64,000 nucleotides of DNA from Streptomyces huiliensis (GCF_020037025.1 NZ_JAIQLH010000023.1:1-64000); one strand, 5' to 3'; positions 35,572-44,302 are shown, numbered from the stretch's first letter. Notes: generated from the sequence alone by a model not told the origin. Numbers and translations are program-made.

Positions 35572-36786
35572 ATGTCCCCGAACATGATCAATGCGCCGGT
35601 GCGTGCCATGCTCGTCCTCGGCACCCGCCCCGAAGCCATCAAGCTCGCCCCCGTGGCCCGCGCCATGGCGGCCTCCCCGCTGTTCGAACCGCTCGTGGTG
35701 ACCACCGGGCAGCACCGCGAGATGCTCCACCAGATGCTGGACCTCCTCCAGGTCCCCGACCGCACCGAACTCGACGTGATGCGCGACCGGCAGGAGCTGT
35801 CCACCCTCACCGCCCGCCTCGTGGACGGCCTCGGCGAGGTGGTCCGCGACCTGCGGCCGGACGTCGTCCTCGTCCAGGGCGACACCACCACCGCCCTCAC
35901 CGGCGCCCTCGCCGCCTTCTACGAGCACGTCCCCGTCGCCCACGTCGAGGCGGGCCTGCGCACCGGCGTCCTCGACAACCCGTTCCCCGAGGAGCTCAAC
36001 CGGCGGCTCATCGGCCGCGTGGCCCGCTGGCACTTCGCCCCGACGCCGCGCGCCGCCCAGCACCTCGCCGCCGAGGGGGTGCCCGCGTCGGAGGTGCTCA
36101 CCACCGGCAACACGGTCATCGACAACCTCCTCTGGGTCCTCGAACACGGCACAGGGCAGGACCAGTTCACCACCACCGGCCTGCGCCGCATCCTCCTCAC
36201 CCTCCACCGCCGCGAGAACCAGGGCGACACCATGCGCGGCATGGGCCGCGCGATACGCCGCCTCGCCGACCGCGGGGACGTCGAGATCCTGCTCCCGCTG
36301 CACAAGAGCCCGGCCGTGCGGGACGCGCTGCTGCCCGAGCTGACCGGCCACCCGCGCGTCCGCGTCGTCGAGCCGCTCGGCTACCTCGACTTCTCCGCCA
36401 CCCTGGCTGCCTGCGACCTCGTCCTCACCGACTCCGGCGGCGTCCAGGAGGAGGCGCCGACCCTCGGCAAGCCGGCCCTCGTCCTGCGCACCACCACCGA
36501 ACGCCCGGAGGCCGTCGACGCGGGCGCGGCCCGGCTCGTCGGCACCGTGCCCGACGCGATCCTGGCGGCGACCGAACGGCTGCTGGACGACCCCGCCGAG
36601 TACGCCCGGATGGCGGAGGCCGGAAATCCGTTCGGCGACGGGCACGCGACCGAACGCATCATCGCCCAGCTCGCGGAGGACTTCGGCGCGGACGCGGACG
36701 TTCCGTCCACCGAAGCGGCCGTCCCGTCCACCGATCAGGTGATCGCCCGCCTTCCCGAGGGCCCGGGGTCATACTCGACGGCATGA
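35572..36786 (+). CDS. wecB: UDP-N-acetylglucosamine 2-epimerase (non-hydrolysing)
   Basis: 404-aa WecB/MnaA-type enzyme interconverting UDP-GlcNAc and UDP-ManNAc. Motifs are LGTRPEAIKLAPV, VQGDTTTALTGALAAF, VAHVEAGLRTG, NPFPEELNRRLIGR, TLHRRENQGD, and DSGGVQEEAPTLGKPAL, all characteristic. The last ~30 residues are an acidic Val/Pro/Ser/Thr-rich tail beyond the normal end. ATG is preceded by AGGGAGA. The stop overlaps the next gene by 4 nt (ATGA). It provides the amino-sugar donor for the adjacent GT2 synthase. Confidence 0.94.
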   Translation: MSPNMINAPVRAMLVLGTRPEAIKLAPVARAMAASPLFEPLVVTTGQHREMLHQMLDLLQVPDRTELDVMRDRQELSTLTARLVDGLGEVVRDLRPDVVLVQGDTTTALTGALAAFYEHVPVAHVEAGLRTGVLDNPFPEELNRRLIGRVARWHFAPTPRAAQHLAAEGVPASEVLTTGNTVIDNLLWVLEHGTGQDQFTTTGLRRILLTLHRRENQGDTMRGMGRAIRRLADRGDVEILLPLHKSPAVRDALLPELTGHPRVRVVEPLGYLDFSATLAACDLVLTDSGGVQEEAPTLGKPALVLRTTTERPEAVDAGAARLVGTVPDAILAATERLLDDPAEYARMAEAGNPFGDGHATERIIAQLAEDFGADADVPSTEAAVPSTDQVIARLPEGPGSYSTA

Positions 36787-37451
36787 GCAGAGTTCACCGG
36801 CAGCTCGCCCTCGCCGCCCTCGCCGTCGCCGTGCTCGTCGGCCTCGGTTTCGCGGCGGACGCCCTGTGGGGCGGCGGGGGCGCGCCGGAACGGCCGTGGG
36901 CCGAGGGCTCGGTCCACGGCCCGTGGCGGTCGGTCTTCGACGGCCACGGCACCAACGTCGGCCGCCACGACGGTCTGGCCCTCTCCCCCAAGCCGGCCCG
37001 GCAGGCCGACGAGACCCACGCCGGCCTCGTCGTCTCCACGGCGACGTACGAGAACGTGGACTACGAGGCCCGCATGCGCACCGTCGCCCAGCTGCGCACC
37101 CCCAAGCCGAACCCGTGGGAGGTGCCCTGGCTGGTCTGGGCCTACACCGACCCCGAGCACTTCTACTACGTCACCCTCAAGCCCAACGGCTGGGAGCTGG
37201 GCAAACGCGACCCCGCCTACCCCGGCGGCCAGCGCTTCCTGGCCACCGGCGGCGACTCCTTCCCCGTCGGCCGCACCTCCGACGTCCGCGTCGCCCAGCG
37301 CGGCGCCCGCATGGAGATCAGCGTCAACGGCCGGGGCCTCGTCGCGTACGAGGACCACGAACGCCCTTATCTGAAGGGCAGCGTGGGGGTGTACACGGAG
37401 GACGCGCGGGTGGTGTTCAGCGAGGTGGTGGCACGGTCGGCGGGGACGTGA
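36783..37451 (+). CDS. Exported ConA-like/LamG-fold protein
   Basis: 222 aa. A single N-terminal hydrophobic helix (ALAALAVAVLVGLGFAADAL) acts as signal or anchor. It is followed by a beta-sandwich resembling the DUF1080/LamG jelly roll: WRSVFDGHGTNVG, YENVDYEARMRTVAQ, VWAYTDPEHFYYVTLKPNGW, and DVRVAQRGARMEISVNGRG. These folds bind or cleave glycans. Coupled to the epimerase gene by ATGA overlap, so it belongs to the same unit, perhaps binding the newly exported polymer. Enzymatic activity is not evident. Confidence 0.8.
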   Translation: MSRVHRQLALAALAVAVLVGLGFAADALWGGGGAPERPWAEGSVHGPWRSVFDGHGTNVGRHDGLALSPKPARQADETHAGLVVSTATYENVDYEARMRTVAQLRTPKPNPWEVPWLVWAYTDPEHFYYVTLKPNGWELGKRDPAYPGGQRFLATGGDSFPVGRTSDVRVAQRGARMEISVNGRGLVAYEDHERPYLKGSVGVYTEDARVVFSEVVARSAGT

Positions 37452-37698
37452 GGCCGTAGCCGCCGGGGAGGCGGCTCACTCCGCGTCTCACACCGCGGCC
37501 CCGGACGACCTCCGCCACCGCCGCCCGCACCTCGGGCGGTTTACGCACCCGAAGCGGCGCCGGCCGTCCGACCGCCTCCGCCATCCACCGCGGGTCACCA
37601 AGCCGCCGGGCCGGACCCGCCTCGAAGGCCGGCGAGACGAGGAACCGCGCGAGGACGAGTTCACTGGTGCCGACCGCGCCCGCCTGGCGCCCGCGATG
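37417..37698 (-). pseudogene. Possible truncated coding remnant
   Basis: An open frame on the minus strand runs from just after a TGA at 37699-37701 to a TGA at 37417-37419. It reads SELVLARFLVSPAFEAGPAR, then LGDPRWMAEAVGRPAPLRV. Third codon positions are overwhelmingly G or C, and the amino-acid mix looks protein-like, but there is no start codon with a ribosome site and the product would be under 95 aa. It may be the 3' end of a deleted gene, overlapping the tail of the ConA-like gene. Family unknown. Confidence 0.33.
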
Positions 37699-37725
37699 TC
37701 AGTGGCGGGTGACAGGATGACGACC

Positions 37726-38382
37726 ATGAGCCGGATCATCTCGTACAGCACCGCGGACCAAGCACACGTCGTGGCTTTCCTCGGCGCCGGGGACAGCCTC
37801 TCCGCCGACCAGCGCGACCGCCTCGCCGCCATGCGCGAATGCGCGAAGGCCGACCAACTCCGGCTCGAACGCCAGGACATCGACTGGGGCCTGACCATTC
37901 CCGAGGCCCTCGACCACCTCATAGCCGGTCACGCCGACTCGACGGCCGAGTACGCGGCCAACGCCTACTACAGCGCGCTCCAGCACATCATCGACGCCAA
38001 CGCCTCCGATCCCACCGACCTGGGCTCGTACTCCAAGCCCGCCACCTTCTTCGGCCGGTTGGACGACGAGCTCCGCCACCTGGGGGTGGACGCCGACCTG
38101 TTGCCCTACGGGTACATCTTCGCCGGACCGCCCGACGGAATCCCCTTCCCCCTCCCCTTCCCCATGGACGGATCCCCGGACTTCGGCCGGCTCCCGCTGG
38201 CCAAGGCCAAGCCCGCCGCCGACGCCTACCGCCGGGTCCTGGACCGGATCGACCCCGGTCTCACCCATGACGTCCAGGTTCTGATCGGCATGCTGGACGA
38301 CGAACACGACAACTGGACATGGGCCCGCGAGCGGCTCGACTGGTACACGCAGGACACTCTTTTCTTCTCCATCAGGGGCTGA
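37726..38382 (+). CDS. Hypothetical protein, DUF7691-like
   Basis: 218 aa, cytoplasmic, no signal or membrane helix. Segments such as RQDIDWGLTIPEALDHLIAG, YAANAYYSALQHIIDANASD and DWYTQDTLFFSIRG match, from memory, a family called DUF7691 that is frequent in Streptomyces. Function unknown. Of three in-frame ATGs (37696, 37717, 37726), the last has AGGA at 8 nt. Preceded by a 274-nt gap holding a possible gene remnant, and its stop codon lies in a 15/16-bp imperfect direct repeat. Confidence 0.75.
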   Translation: MSRIISYSTADQAHVVAFLGAGDSLSADQRDRLAAMRECAKADQLRLERQDIDWGLTIPEALDHLIAGHADSTAEYAANAYYSALQHIIDANASDPTDLGSYSKPATFFGRLDDELRHLGVDADLLPYGYIFAGPPDGIPFPLPFPMDGSPDFGRLPLAKAKPAADAYRRVLDRIDPGLTHDVQVLIGMLDDEHDNWTWARERLDWYTQDTLFFSIRG

Positions 38383-38426
38383 TCCATCCAGGGGCTATTC
38401 CATCCAAGGGCTGATCCATCAGGAGG
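38370..38426. repeat. Three and a half imperfect 15-16-bp direct repeats at a stop codon
   Basis: CATCAGGGGCTGATC (38370), CATCCAGGGGCTATTC (38385), CATCCAAGGGCTGATC (38401), then a partial CATCAGGAGG (38417). The first unit contains the TGA of the DUF7691-like gene, so slippage could duplicate or lose the stop. Confidence 0.85.
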
Positions 38427-38465
38427 TGAGGAGCGGGCACGCCGCTCCCCGGCCGGCCCCGGCGC

Positions 38466-39341
38466 TCAGCCCTCCAGGACGTACCACTGCCGCACGGACT
38501 TCCCGCGCACGTAGAGCCGCCGCCCGCGTCCGACGACATCGGTGTAGCGGGTGAGGGGGGTGCCGTCGGGGAGGGTGAGCCGGGTTTCTTGGAACGGGTC
38601 GAGGGTGCCGGCGGAGGCCCGGCAGCGGTGCAGCACGTCGTCGGCGAGGAGGGTGACCTCCGTGCCGTGGGCCGCGATGCCCCGGGGGTGGCCGGCCGGT
38701 GTCGTCCAGGAGGTGATTCGGCCGTCGGTCCCGACGTGGACGAGGCGGGGCGACGGGTGGTAGGCGAACCATGCGGCTCCGTCGTCGACGTTGAGGGCGT
38801 ACGCGTCGACCGGGTACGGGAGGCCGTCCGGGGGCGTGAGAGACCACTGCCGATTGCCGTGACCGTCCCAGCGGACGAGGCCGGCGGCGGCGAGTGCGTC
38901 GCTGTGAATCCCCTCGTCGGAGTAGGCGCTCCACAGGGCGCCCCGGCGGTCGGACCGTACGAAACGGGCCCCGCGGCCCATGGAGAAGCGGCGCGGAGAC
39001 CGGCCGTCGCGTCCGAAGAGCCAGGCGTTCGGCTCACCGACGCCGCCCCCGACCAGCAGGACCCGGCCGTCGGGCAGGACATCCAGAGCGGACGGCCGCA
39101 CGCGCACCCCGGTCAGGGTGCGTTCGACCGGGGGCCTGCCGTCGCTGCTGACGAGCAGGGCGTCGTAGGGGTACCGGCGGGGCTTCGGGTACGACGGCCC
39201 GTACGGGTTCCGCACGGTTTCCACGTCCGGGCAGAGCAGCCACACGGCGTTGCCCCGGGCGTCGACGGTGGTCGCCAGGACGGTCCCGGCGTCGTACGGG
39301 CCGGGCAGCGTCGCGTGCGGACGGAGGGCGGTGCTCCTCAA
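38466..39341 (-). CDS. Hypothetical protein with beta-propeller-like repeats
   Basis: 291 aa from a TTG start at 39341, which has GAGGTGAG 4 nt upstream; no ATG or GTG fits the frame start. The sequence is built of repeated short strands with turns (ALDVLPDGRVLLVGGGVG, ALWSAYSDEGIHSD, AAWFAYHPSPRLVHVGTDG, GIAAHGTEVTLLADD), typical of a WD40/NHL-like propeller. No signal peptide or catalytic motif. Lies 61 nt downstream of the flavin oxidase gene on the same strand and could be cotranscribed. Function unknown. Confidence 0.72.
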   Translation of the reverse strand: MRSTALRPHATLPGPYDAGTVLATTVDARGNAVWLLCPDVETVRNPYGPSYPKPRRYPYDALLVSSDGRPPVERTLTGVRVRPSALDVLPDGRVLLVGGGVGEPNAWLFGRDGRSPRRFSMGRGARFVRSDRRGALWSAYSDEGIHSDALAAAGLVRWDGHGNRQWSLTPPDGLPYPVDAYALNVDDGAAWFAYHPSPRLVHVGTDGRITSWTTPAGHPRGIAAHGTEVTLLADDVLHRCRASAGTLDPFQETRLTLPDGTPLTRYTDVVGRGRRLYVRGKSVRQWYVLEG

Positions 39342-39402
39342 GAACTCACCTCGGGGGGCAGGCGGCAAGGGCTGCCATGATCCCAGCCGCCCGCGCCCCC
39401 CT

Positions 39403-41394
39403 TCAGGCGAGGTGCGCCTCCAGCGCCGCCCGCACACCGGATTCGAGCGCCCCCTCGATCCAGGACGGCTTGACGGACGTGTGGTCGCCCGCGAAGTGCA
39501 GCGGGCCCTCGGGTTCGCGGATGGCGCCGAGGAGTTCGGTGTGCTGGCCGGGCAGCAGGACGGACGCCTCGCCGTACGCGTAGGGGTCGCGCAACCAGCT
39601 CTGGGTCCGGCCGGCGCCGGTGTAGAAGACCTCGACGCGCTGCCCGTACACCTGCTGGAGGCCGCAGAGGGCGTGCGGGTAGCGGGCCTCGTCGTCGAGG
39701 GAGTCCCAGCGCGAGGCGTCGTCGGCCCAGCAGTAGACGGCGAGGACGACGCCGCCCTCGCTGCCGGGTACGGGGTGGGAGGGGTTGAACATGAAACGGT
39801 TGGGGTTGTCGGACAGCGAGCCGCCGCCGACGATGTGCGCCGCCTCGGGCTGGTCGCGTCCGGCCCAGTAGTTGGCGGCGTAGTGGGCGCGCTGCGCCTG
39901 GGTGATGTGCCCGTGCGGGACGGAGGGGTGAACGCCGAGCAGGCTGCCGTCGGCGGGCGCCTTCCCGTCCCGGTACTTGGCGTACAGCCCGGGCCGGACG
40001 GCCTCCAGCTCCCGCTTCCAGTCGTCCTCGGTGAACTCCCACCACCGGCGGCTGAATTCGAGCAGCACCTTGGTGGCACTGTCGTAGTGCAGTTCCGTCA
40101 CCGCGCGCCGCTTGCCGTACGACATCAGCGGGCTGACCTGCACGTGCCGCAGCCCGGTGAACGGCACGGTGACGATCGCGAGGTCGCCGGTGAACTGCTC
40201 GCGGACGACCTTGCCGTCCCGCCCCTCGGACACGGTGTCGATCCACACGCGCGGCCCGTCCTTCCGGACGTGGGTCGCCCGGTCGGCTCCCGCCCGGTCC
40301 GGCGACCAGTACTCGATCCGCGTCGCCCGCCGGTCGAACCGCAGCACGTCGTCGACCTTCTTGAGCAGCGCGTCGGGCAGCGCCGCGGTCCCGCCGACCA
40401 GCTCCCAGAACTCGGTGTCCGGGCTGATCAGCGACTGGCTGATGAAACTGTGCACGAACGACAGCGGCAGCCGGGAGGTCAGGTTCTCCAGCGTCCCGAC
40501 GAGATCGATCGTGCGCTCGTCGAAACCGGCCTCCTCCGTGAGGAACCGGTACATCGACCAGTCGCCGTACTTCTGGATGACCCGGGCCCACCCCTTCACC
40601 CGCTCGGGCATCGGCTTGTCGACCCGCTTGCCGTCCGCACCGGCGGTGCTGAACTCGTCACGGACGGGATCGAGCACGCGCCGCAGGATGGTGGACGACG
40701 GCGTGTCCCACAGTTCGCGCGGCACCCCGAACGACCGATTGATCTTCCGAGGATCCTTGGCGTAGTCGGCACGCCGCATCCGCACCCCGTTGACGTGCAA
40801 CCAGGCGTGATTGACAGGCTTCCCCTCCCCATCCACATCGACGAGGTAAAAACGCCGACGCTTCACCCCAAGCCCGTCGATGAGACTCATCACCAGCGGA
40901 TGACTGCCGGGAATGCGCATGGCTCCGGCCTCCGCGTACTGCCGGGGGTCGGCGAACGGCTGCGCGGCGTGCTCGTGCCCGCCCTTGCGGAACGTCTTGA
41001 TCCGACCGCCGACCCGGTTGCCGTTGGCCTCCAGCAGCGTCACGTGGTGCCCGGCCCGCTTCAGCAACCAGGCCGCCACAAGCCCGGCCGGCCCGGCCCC
41101 CACCACGAGCACCTTCCTGGCCGCTTTCTTCCCGGTCCGCGGCAGCCCGTCATCAAGAATCTTCTTGTACTCGGGCACCAGCGGCCGGTCGTGATCGTCG
41201 ACGACCAGCAGGGCCCTGGCCACCTCCATGCAGGTGTCCCAGTCGGCGGTGGGCTTGGGGGCAGGTGCCGCTTCCGCCGGAGTGACGGCGGGCGCCCCGA
41301 CCGCAGCGACGGCGGCGGTGACCGCACCGGCGGCGACGGCGAACTGACGACGGGAAACGGCTGATCCGCCTTCGGGGGCGGGGAGTTCATCCAT
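39403..41394 (-). CDS. Tat-exported L-amino-acid oxidase (L-glutamate oxidase-like)
   Basis: 663-aa flavin amine oxidase. The twin-arginine signal is [10 protein letters not shown] (residues 14-23), then an Ala-rich run. The FAD motif is [20 protein letters not shown] with [16 protein letters not shown]. The later segments [52 protein letters not shown] and the FAD-binding [11 protein letters not shown] closely follow, as I recall, Streptomyces L-glutamate oxidase. It would deaminate an L-amino acid outside the cell, making a keto acid, ammonia and H2O2. Exact substrate is unknown. No recombination of domains or truncation seen. Confidence 0.9.
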   Translation of the reverse strand: MDELPAPEGGSAVSRRQFAVAAGAVTAAVAAVGAPAVTPAEAAPAPKPTADWDTCMEVARALLVVDDHDRPLVPEYKKILDDGLPRTGKKAARKVLVVGAGPAGLVAAWLLKRAGHHVTLLEANGNRVGGRIKTFRKGGHEHAAQPFADPRQYAEAGAMRIPGSHPLVMSLIDGLGVKRRRFYLVDVDGEGKPVNHAWLHVNGVRMRRADYAKDPRKINRSFGVPRELWDTPSSTILRRVLDPVRDEFSTAGADGKRVDKPMPERVKGWARVIQKYGDWSMYRFLTEEAGFDERTIDLVGTLENLTSRLPLSFVHSFISQSLISPDTEFWELVGGTAALPDALLKKVDDVLRFDRRATRIEYWSPDRAGADRATHVRKDGPRVWIDTVSEGRDGKVVREQFTGDLAIVTVPFTGLRHVQVSPLMSYGKRRAVTELHYDSATKVLLEFSRRWWEFTEDDWKRELEAVRPGLYAKYRDGKAPADGSLLGVHPSVPHGHITQAQRAHYAANYWAGRDQPEAAHIVGGGSLSDNPNRFMFNPSHPVPGSEGGVVLAVYCWADDASRWDSLDDEARYPHALCGLQQVYGQRVEVFYTGAGRTQSWLRDPYAYGEASVLLPGQHTELLGAIREPEGPLHFAGDHTSVKPSWIEGALESGVRAALEAHLA

Positions 41395-41601
41395 GCGTCC
41401 TGAATAGGCCGCGATGCAAGGGATATGACCGTCTGATCAACGACGCTCACCCGAACGTGCGAGCGCACGGGCGCTCGGCGCCCTTCCACACGCCCACCGA
41501 ATACAACTGGCCTTTCGAGTACGAGGGTTTACCCGCCGCGTTCGTGTCCTTGTACGGCAAACGGCGGGCCCTACGCTGGCGTTGGGAAGGATGGTGACCC
41601 C

Positions 41602-42843
41602 ATGTCCACTGGGTTGGCCGACAACGTGAGGAAGTACCGCCGGACAGCCGGTCTGAGCCAGGAAGGGCTGGCGGAGGCAGCCGAGTTGTCGCTGAGCACG
41701 GTCCGCAAGGTGGAACAGGGCGGGGACGTCCGCATCGAGACACTGCACTCGCTGGCCCGCGCGCTGGGGGTGACCACGTCCGCCCTCTTCGCGACGGAGG
41801 CACCGAAGCCCGTGCTCGGCTTGCTGGACGAGACGAACCGGCGCTCGCTGGTCGAGCTGCGCAAGGCGCTGATGCCCGCCGTCGGCCTGGCCGGCCGCGT
41901 GCCGGATCCGGCGGAGGCGGCGGAGGTGTCGGTCCTCCACCAGGGAGTCCGGGAAGGGCACACCCTCTACTGGGCCGACCAGTACGACGCGGTGGCCAAG
42001 CGTCTCCCGAGGCTGCTGCGAAGCTCCGAGGCGGCGGTCGCCGCCCTGGAGGACGAGGAGCGGCGGAAGGCGGTGGTCGCGCGCTGCCACATCCTGCTGC
42101 TCACGGGTAAGTACCTGACCCAAGTCCGGCAGTACGACATGGCGTACCACGCCCTGGTGGAAGCGATCCGCGTGGCCCGCGAGGCGGACAGGATCCAGCT
42201 CGCCGCGACAGGCGTCGTCGGCCTCTGCTGGCTGCTGCTGCGCCAGGACCGCTTCGAGGAGAGCGAGGAACTGGCCGCCGCCACGGCACAGGAGGTCGAG
42301 CCGCGCATGTCCGACGCGACCCCGGCGAAGCTGGCGGTCTGGGGCGAGCTCTGGCTGCGGGTCGCGTCGGCGTCCATCCGCAACAACCGTCCTGACGTGG
42401 CCCGGGAGGCGCGCCGGATGGCGGGGACGGCGGCGAGCGCGCTGAGCGTCGAGTTCACCGGCTTCCCCGAGCACTGGGGTGGGTTCGGCCCGGTGACAGC
42501 GGAGATGAAGGCGGTCGAGGATCTGGCCTTGGTGGGTGACTCCCGAGGCGTCCTCCGCCGGGCCGACGACGGCCTGCTCGGCTCGCGCGCGGTCCACACC
42601 CTCGGCCGCCCGACCCCGCCGAACTGGGGCCGCCACCGCCTGGACATCGCCCAGGCCCACATCCGCCTCGGCTCCCATCAGGAGGCCATGGACGAATTGA
42701 CCGGCCTCCGCCGCACGTCGGGCGCCTGGCTGACCCACCAGCCCATGGCCCGCTACGTCATGACGGACATCCTCAAGACCCGTAAGCGCACCCTCACGGC
42801 GGACATGCGCGACATGGCCGCCCACCTGGGGGTCGCCGGCTAA
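41602..42843 (+). CDS. XRE-family transcriptional regulator with helical-repeat domain
   Basis: 413 aa. The N-terminal HTH_3 domain reads LADNVRKYRRTAGLSQEGLA, AELSLSTVRKVEQGGD and TLHSLARALGVTTSALF. The remaining 330 residues are alpha-helical repeats of TPR type. Streptomyces have dozens of these regulators, usually followed by one or two tiny genes, as here (42969 and 43340). Such pairs resemble BldB/WhiJ-like systems, where the regulator represses developmental genes; that parallel is family knowledge, not shown here. ATG with GGAAGGA 11 nt upstream. Confidence 0.9.
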   Translation: MSTGLADNVRKYRRTAGLSQEGLAEAAELSLSTVRKVEQGGDVRIETLHSLARALGVTTSALFATEAPKPVLGLLDETNRRSLVELRKALMPAVGLAGRVPDPAEAAEVSVLHQGVREGHTLYWADQYDAVAKRLPRLLRSSEAAVAALEDEERRKAVVARCHILLLTGKYLTQVRQYDMAYHALVEAIRVAREADRIQLAATGVVGLCWLLLRQDRFEESEELAAATAQEVEPRMSDATPAKLAVWGELWLRVASASIRNNRPDVAREARRMAGTAASALSVEFTGFPEHWGGFGPVTAEMKAVEDLALVGDSRGVLRRADDGLLGSRAVHTLGRPTPPNWGRHRLDIAQAHIRLGSHQEAMDELTGLRRTSGAWLTHQPMARYVMTDILKTRKRTLTADMRDMAAHLGVAG

Positions 42844-42968
42844 CCACCACGGAACGGAATACATCCCACGGCCCTTGCCGTGAAGTGCCCCGCCAGGCCC
42901 GTGGTCCGGGACGCGCCCCACCCATACGGTCCCCTCGTCGAACCAGACGCGACGAGAAGGAACCGCAG

Positions 42969-43346
42969 TTGACACACAGGACCGACGAGGCAGCTGAGCG
43001 CACCCCACGACAAACAGCTGTCCGGATCCTCCCCTGGACGACGGAGGACGCGAAGCCGTGCCTCCTGCTCACGGACGCCGGGTCGGGACGCCTGTCCCGC
43101 CTGGCGGACGACGTGGAGTCCCTCCACCTCGCTGTGGCCGCAGACCTCCTGTCCCACGCCCAGGAGCTACTGGACGACCCCTCGACCCCGGAGGCCGAAC
43201 TCCGCTGCGCGACGGCCCTCCTGTGCGAGTCCCTACGGGACGCCCTGAAGGTAGCGGCGACCCGGACCTCCCACTCCCCACCCCCACCCACCAACGCACA
43301 GCTCCGCGCCTGCGCCCACGCCGAACCACGGGACACCCCATGCTGA
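42969..43346 (+). CDS. Small hypothetical partner of the XRE regulator
   Basis: 125 aa from a TTG start at 42969, chosen because GAAGGA lies 8 nt upstream. Contains LPWTTEDAKPCLLLTDAGSG, DDVESLHLAVAADLLSHAQE and TPEAELRCATALLCESLRDA, features I recall from small proteins that follow XRE regulators in Streptomyces. Helical, cytoplasmic, no membrane segment. The stop overlaps the next small gene by 7 nt. Function unknown. Confidence 0.75.
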   Translation: MTHRTDEAAERTPRQTAVRILPWTTEDAKPCLLLTDAGSGRLSRLADDVESLHLAVAADLLSHAQELLDDPSTPEAELRCATALLCESLRDALKVAATRTSHSPPPPTNAQLRACAHAEPRDTPC

Positions 43347-43552
43347 TGCCCCGCCCCCACGCGCCCCTCCGCCCCTTGCCGCGCCTCCCCCACCCCGCCG
43401 GCCCACGAGCCATGCCCGCCCCAATCGCGGGCTGCCCGGCATGTGCCGACCTGGACACCAAACGCCGCCCAGAAGCGAACCCAGACAACCCGGACCGAAC
43501 CCTGCGCCTGTCGGGTGCGTACGTAGCCCACCACCAACGGCGGCATCCGTAA
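43340..43552 (+). CDS. Very small hypothetical protein after the XRE partner
   Basis: 70 aa, Pro/Arg-rich, with the pattern GCPACADLDTKR in the middle and LSGAYVAHHQRRHP at the end. Overlaps the preceding gene by 7 nt, consistent with translational coupling. A CxxC near a late HH could bind zinc, but this is speculative. Ends 26 nt before the first CRISPR repeat. Confidence 0.55.
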   Translation: MLMPRPHAPLRPLPRLPHPAGPRAMPAPIAGCPACADLDTKRRPEANPDNPDRTLRLSGAYVAHHQRRHP

Positions 43553-43578
43553 GATTTCACCGTTAGAGCGAGGGCCCC

Positions 43579-44202
43579 GGGACCACGCCCGCAAACGCGG
43601 GGACTACTGGAGCCAGGTGGCGCGCCGGTCCACCCCGCGAGCGCGGGGACCTCAGCTTGTCGCGGTCGCCGATGGCGTAGTCGCCGGGACCACCCCCGCA
43701 CGCGCGGGGTCCACTCCAGCGTCGGGATCCCGTCTTCATCGACGGCGGGACCACCTCCGCACGCGCGGGGACCACTCCAGCGTCGGGATCCCGTCTTCAT
43801 CGACGGCGGGACCACCTCCGCACGCGCGGGGACCACTCGAACCCGATCATGCCGCCCAAGCCCTGCCGGGGACCACCCCCGCACGCGCGGGGATCACCGG
43901 TCCGCCTTCGCGGGTCAGCACCTTCTGCCGGGACCACCCCCGCACGCGCGGGGATCACAGTTGATCCGCTTCGGGCATGCCGCGGAATCGGGGACCACCC
44001 CCGCACGCGCGGGGATCACCCCTTTGGCGTGGCCAGGCTGTCACCCAGCGCGGGACCACCCCCGCACGCGCGGGGATCACAGATCACCGAGGCGCTCGAC
44101 CTGACCGAGGACGGGACCACCCCCGCACGCGCGGGGATCACCTCAGGTCGCGTTCCGCCCCGGCCGCCGGCCTGGGACCACCCCCGCACGCGCGGGGATC
44201 AC
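43579..44202 (-). CRISPR. Type I-E-like CRISPR array, 11 repeats, no cas genes in window
   Basis: Eleven 29-nt repeats start at 43579, 43625, 43686, 43747, 43808, 43869, 43930, 43991, 44052, 44113 and 44174. On the minus strand the consensus begins GTGATCCCCGCGCG and ends GCGGGGGTGGTCCC, with a CCCCGC/GCGGGG stem, the actinobacterial type I-E form. Nine spacers are 32 nt; the leftmost (43608-43624) is only 17 nt. The two leftmost repeats are badly diverged and the next three partly, while the six on the right are identical. The leader is therefore inferred at the right end, with transcription leftward. Spacers at 43715-43746 and 43776-43807 are identical. No cas gene lies in this window. Confidence 0.96.
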
Positions 44203-44302
44203 AGGCCGCCACCTGCGGCTTTAGCCGCGCCGACCTCGGTTTTTACTCACTTCCCGAAATTCCGGCGAACCCGCCATACCGCGCATTCCGCCCCAGCGGC
44301 CC
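44203..44302 (-). promoter_or_regulatory. Inferred CRISPR leader
   Basis: 100 nt between the first (rightmost) repeat and the stop of the AMIN-like gene. It contains an AT-richer block (TTTTTACTCACTTCCCGAAA, 44240-44259) and a perfect small dyad GCGGCT-TT-AGCCGC at 44215-44228, 12 bp from the repeat. The dyad may be an integration or promoter element. Direction inferred from repeat decay. Confidence 0.55.

Noticed and set aside
33568..37451. Calling the locus a PNAG (pga) or Pel operon
   Set aside because: The GT2 motifs fit, but there is no PgaB-type fused protein and no PelF, PelG or PelD homologue; DUF2334 and GH113-like families differ.
43579..44202. A toxin-antitoxin or phage-defence island around the CRISPR array
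   Set aside because: Neighbours are an XRE regulator with tiny partners of developmental type and a secreted AMIN-like protein. No nuclease, Cas or restriction motif was found.
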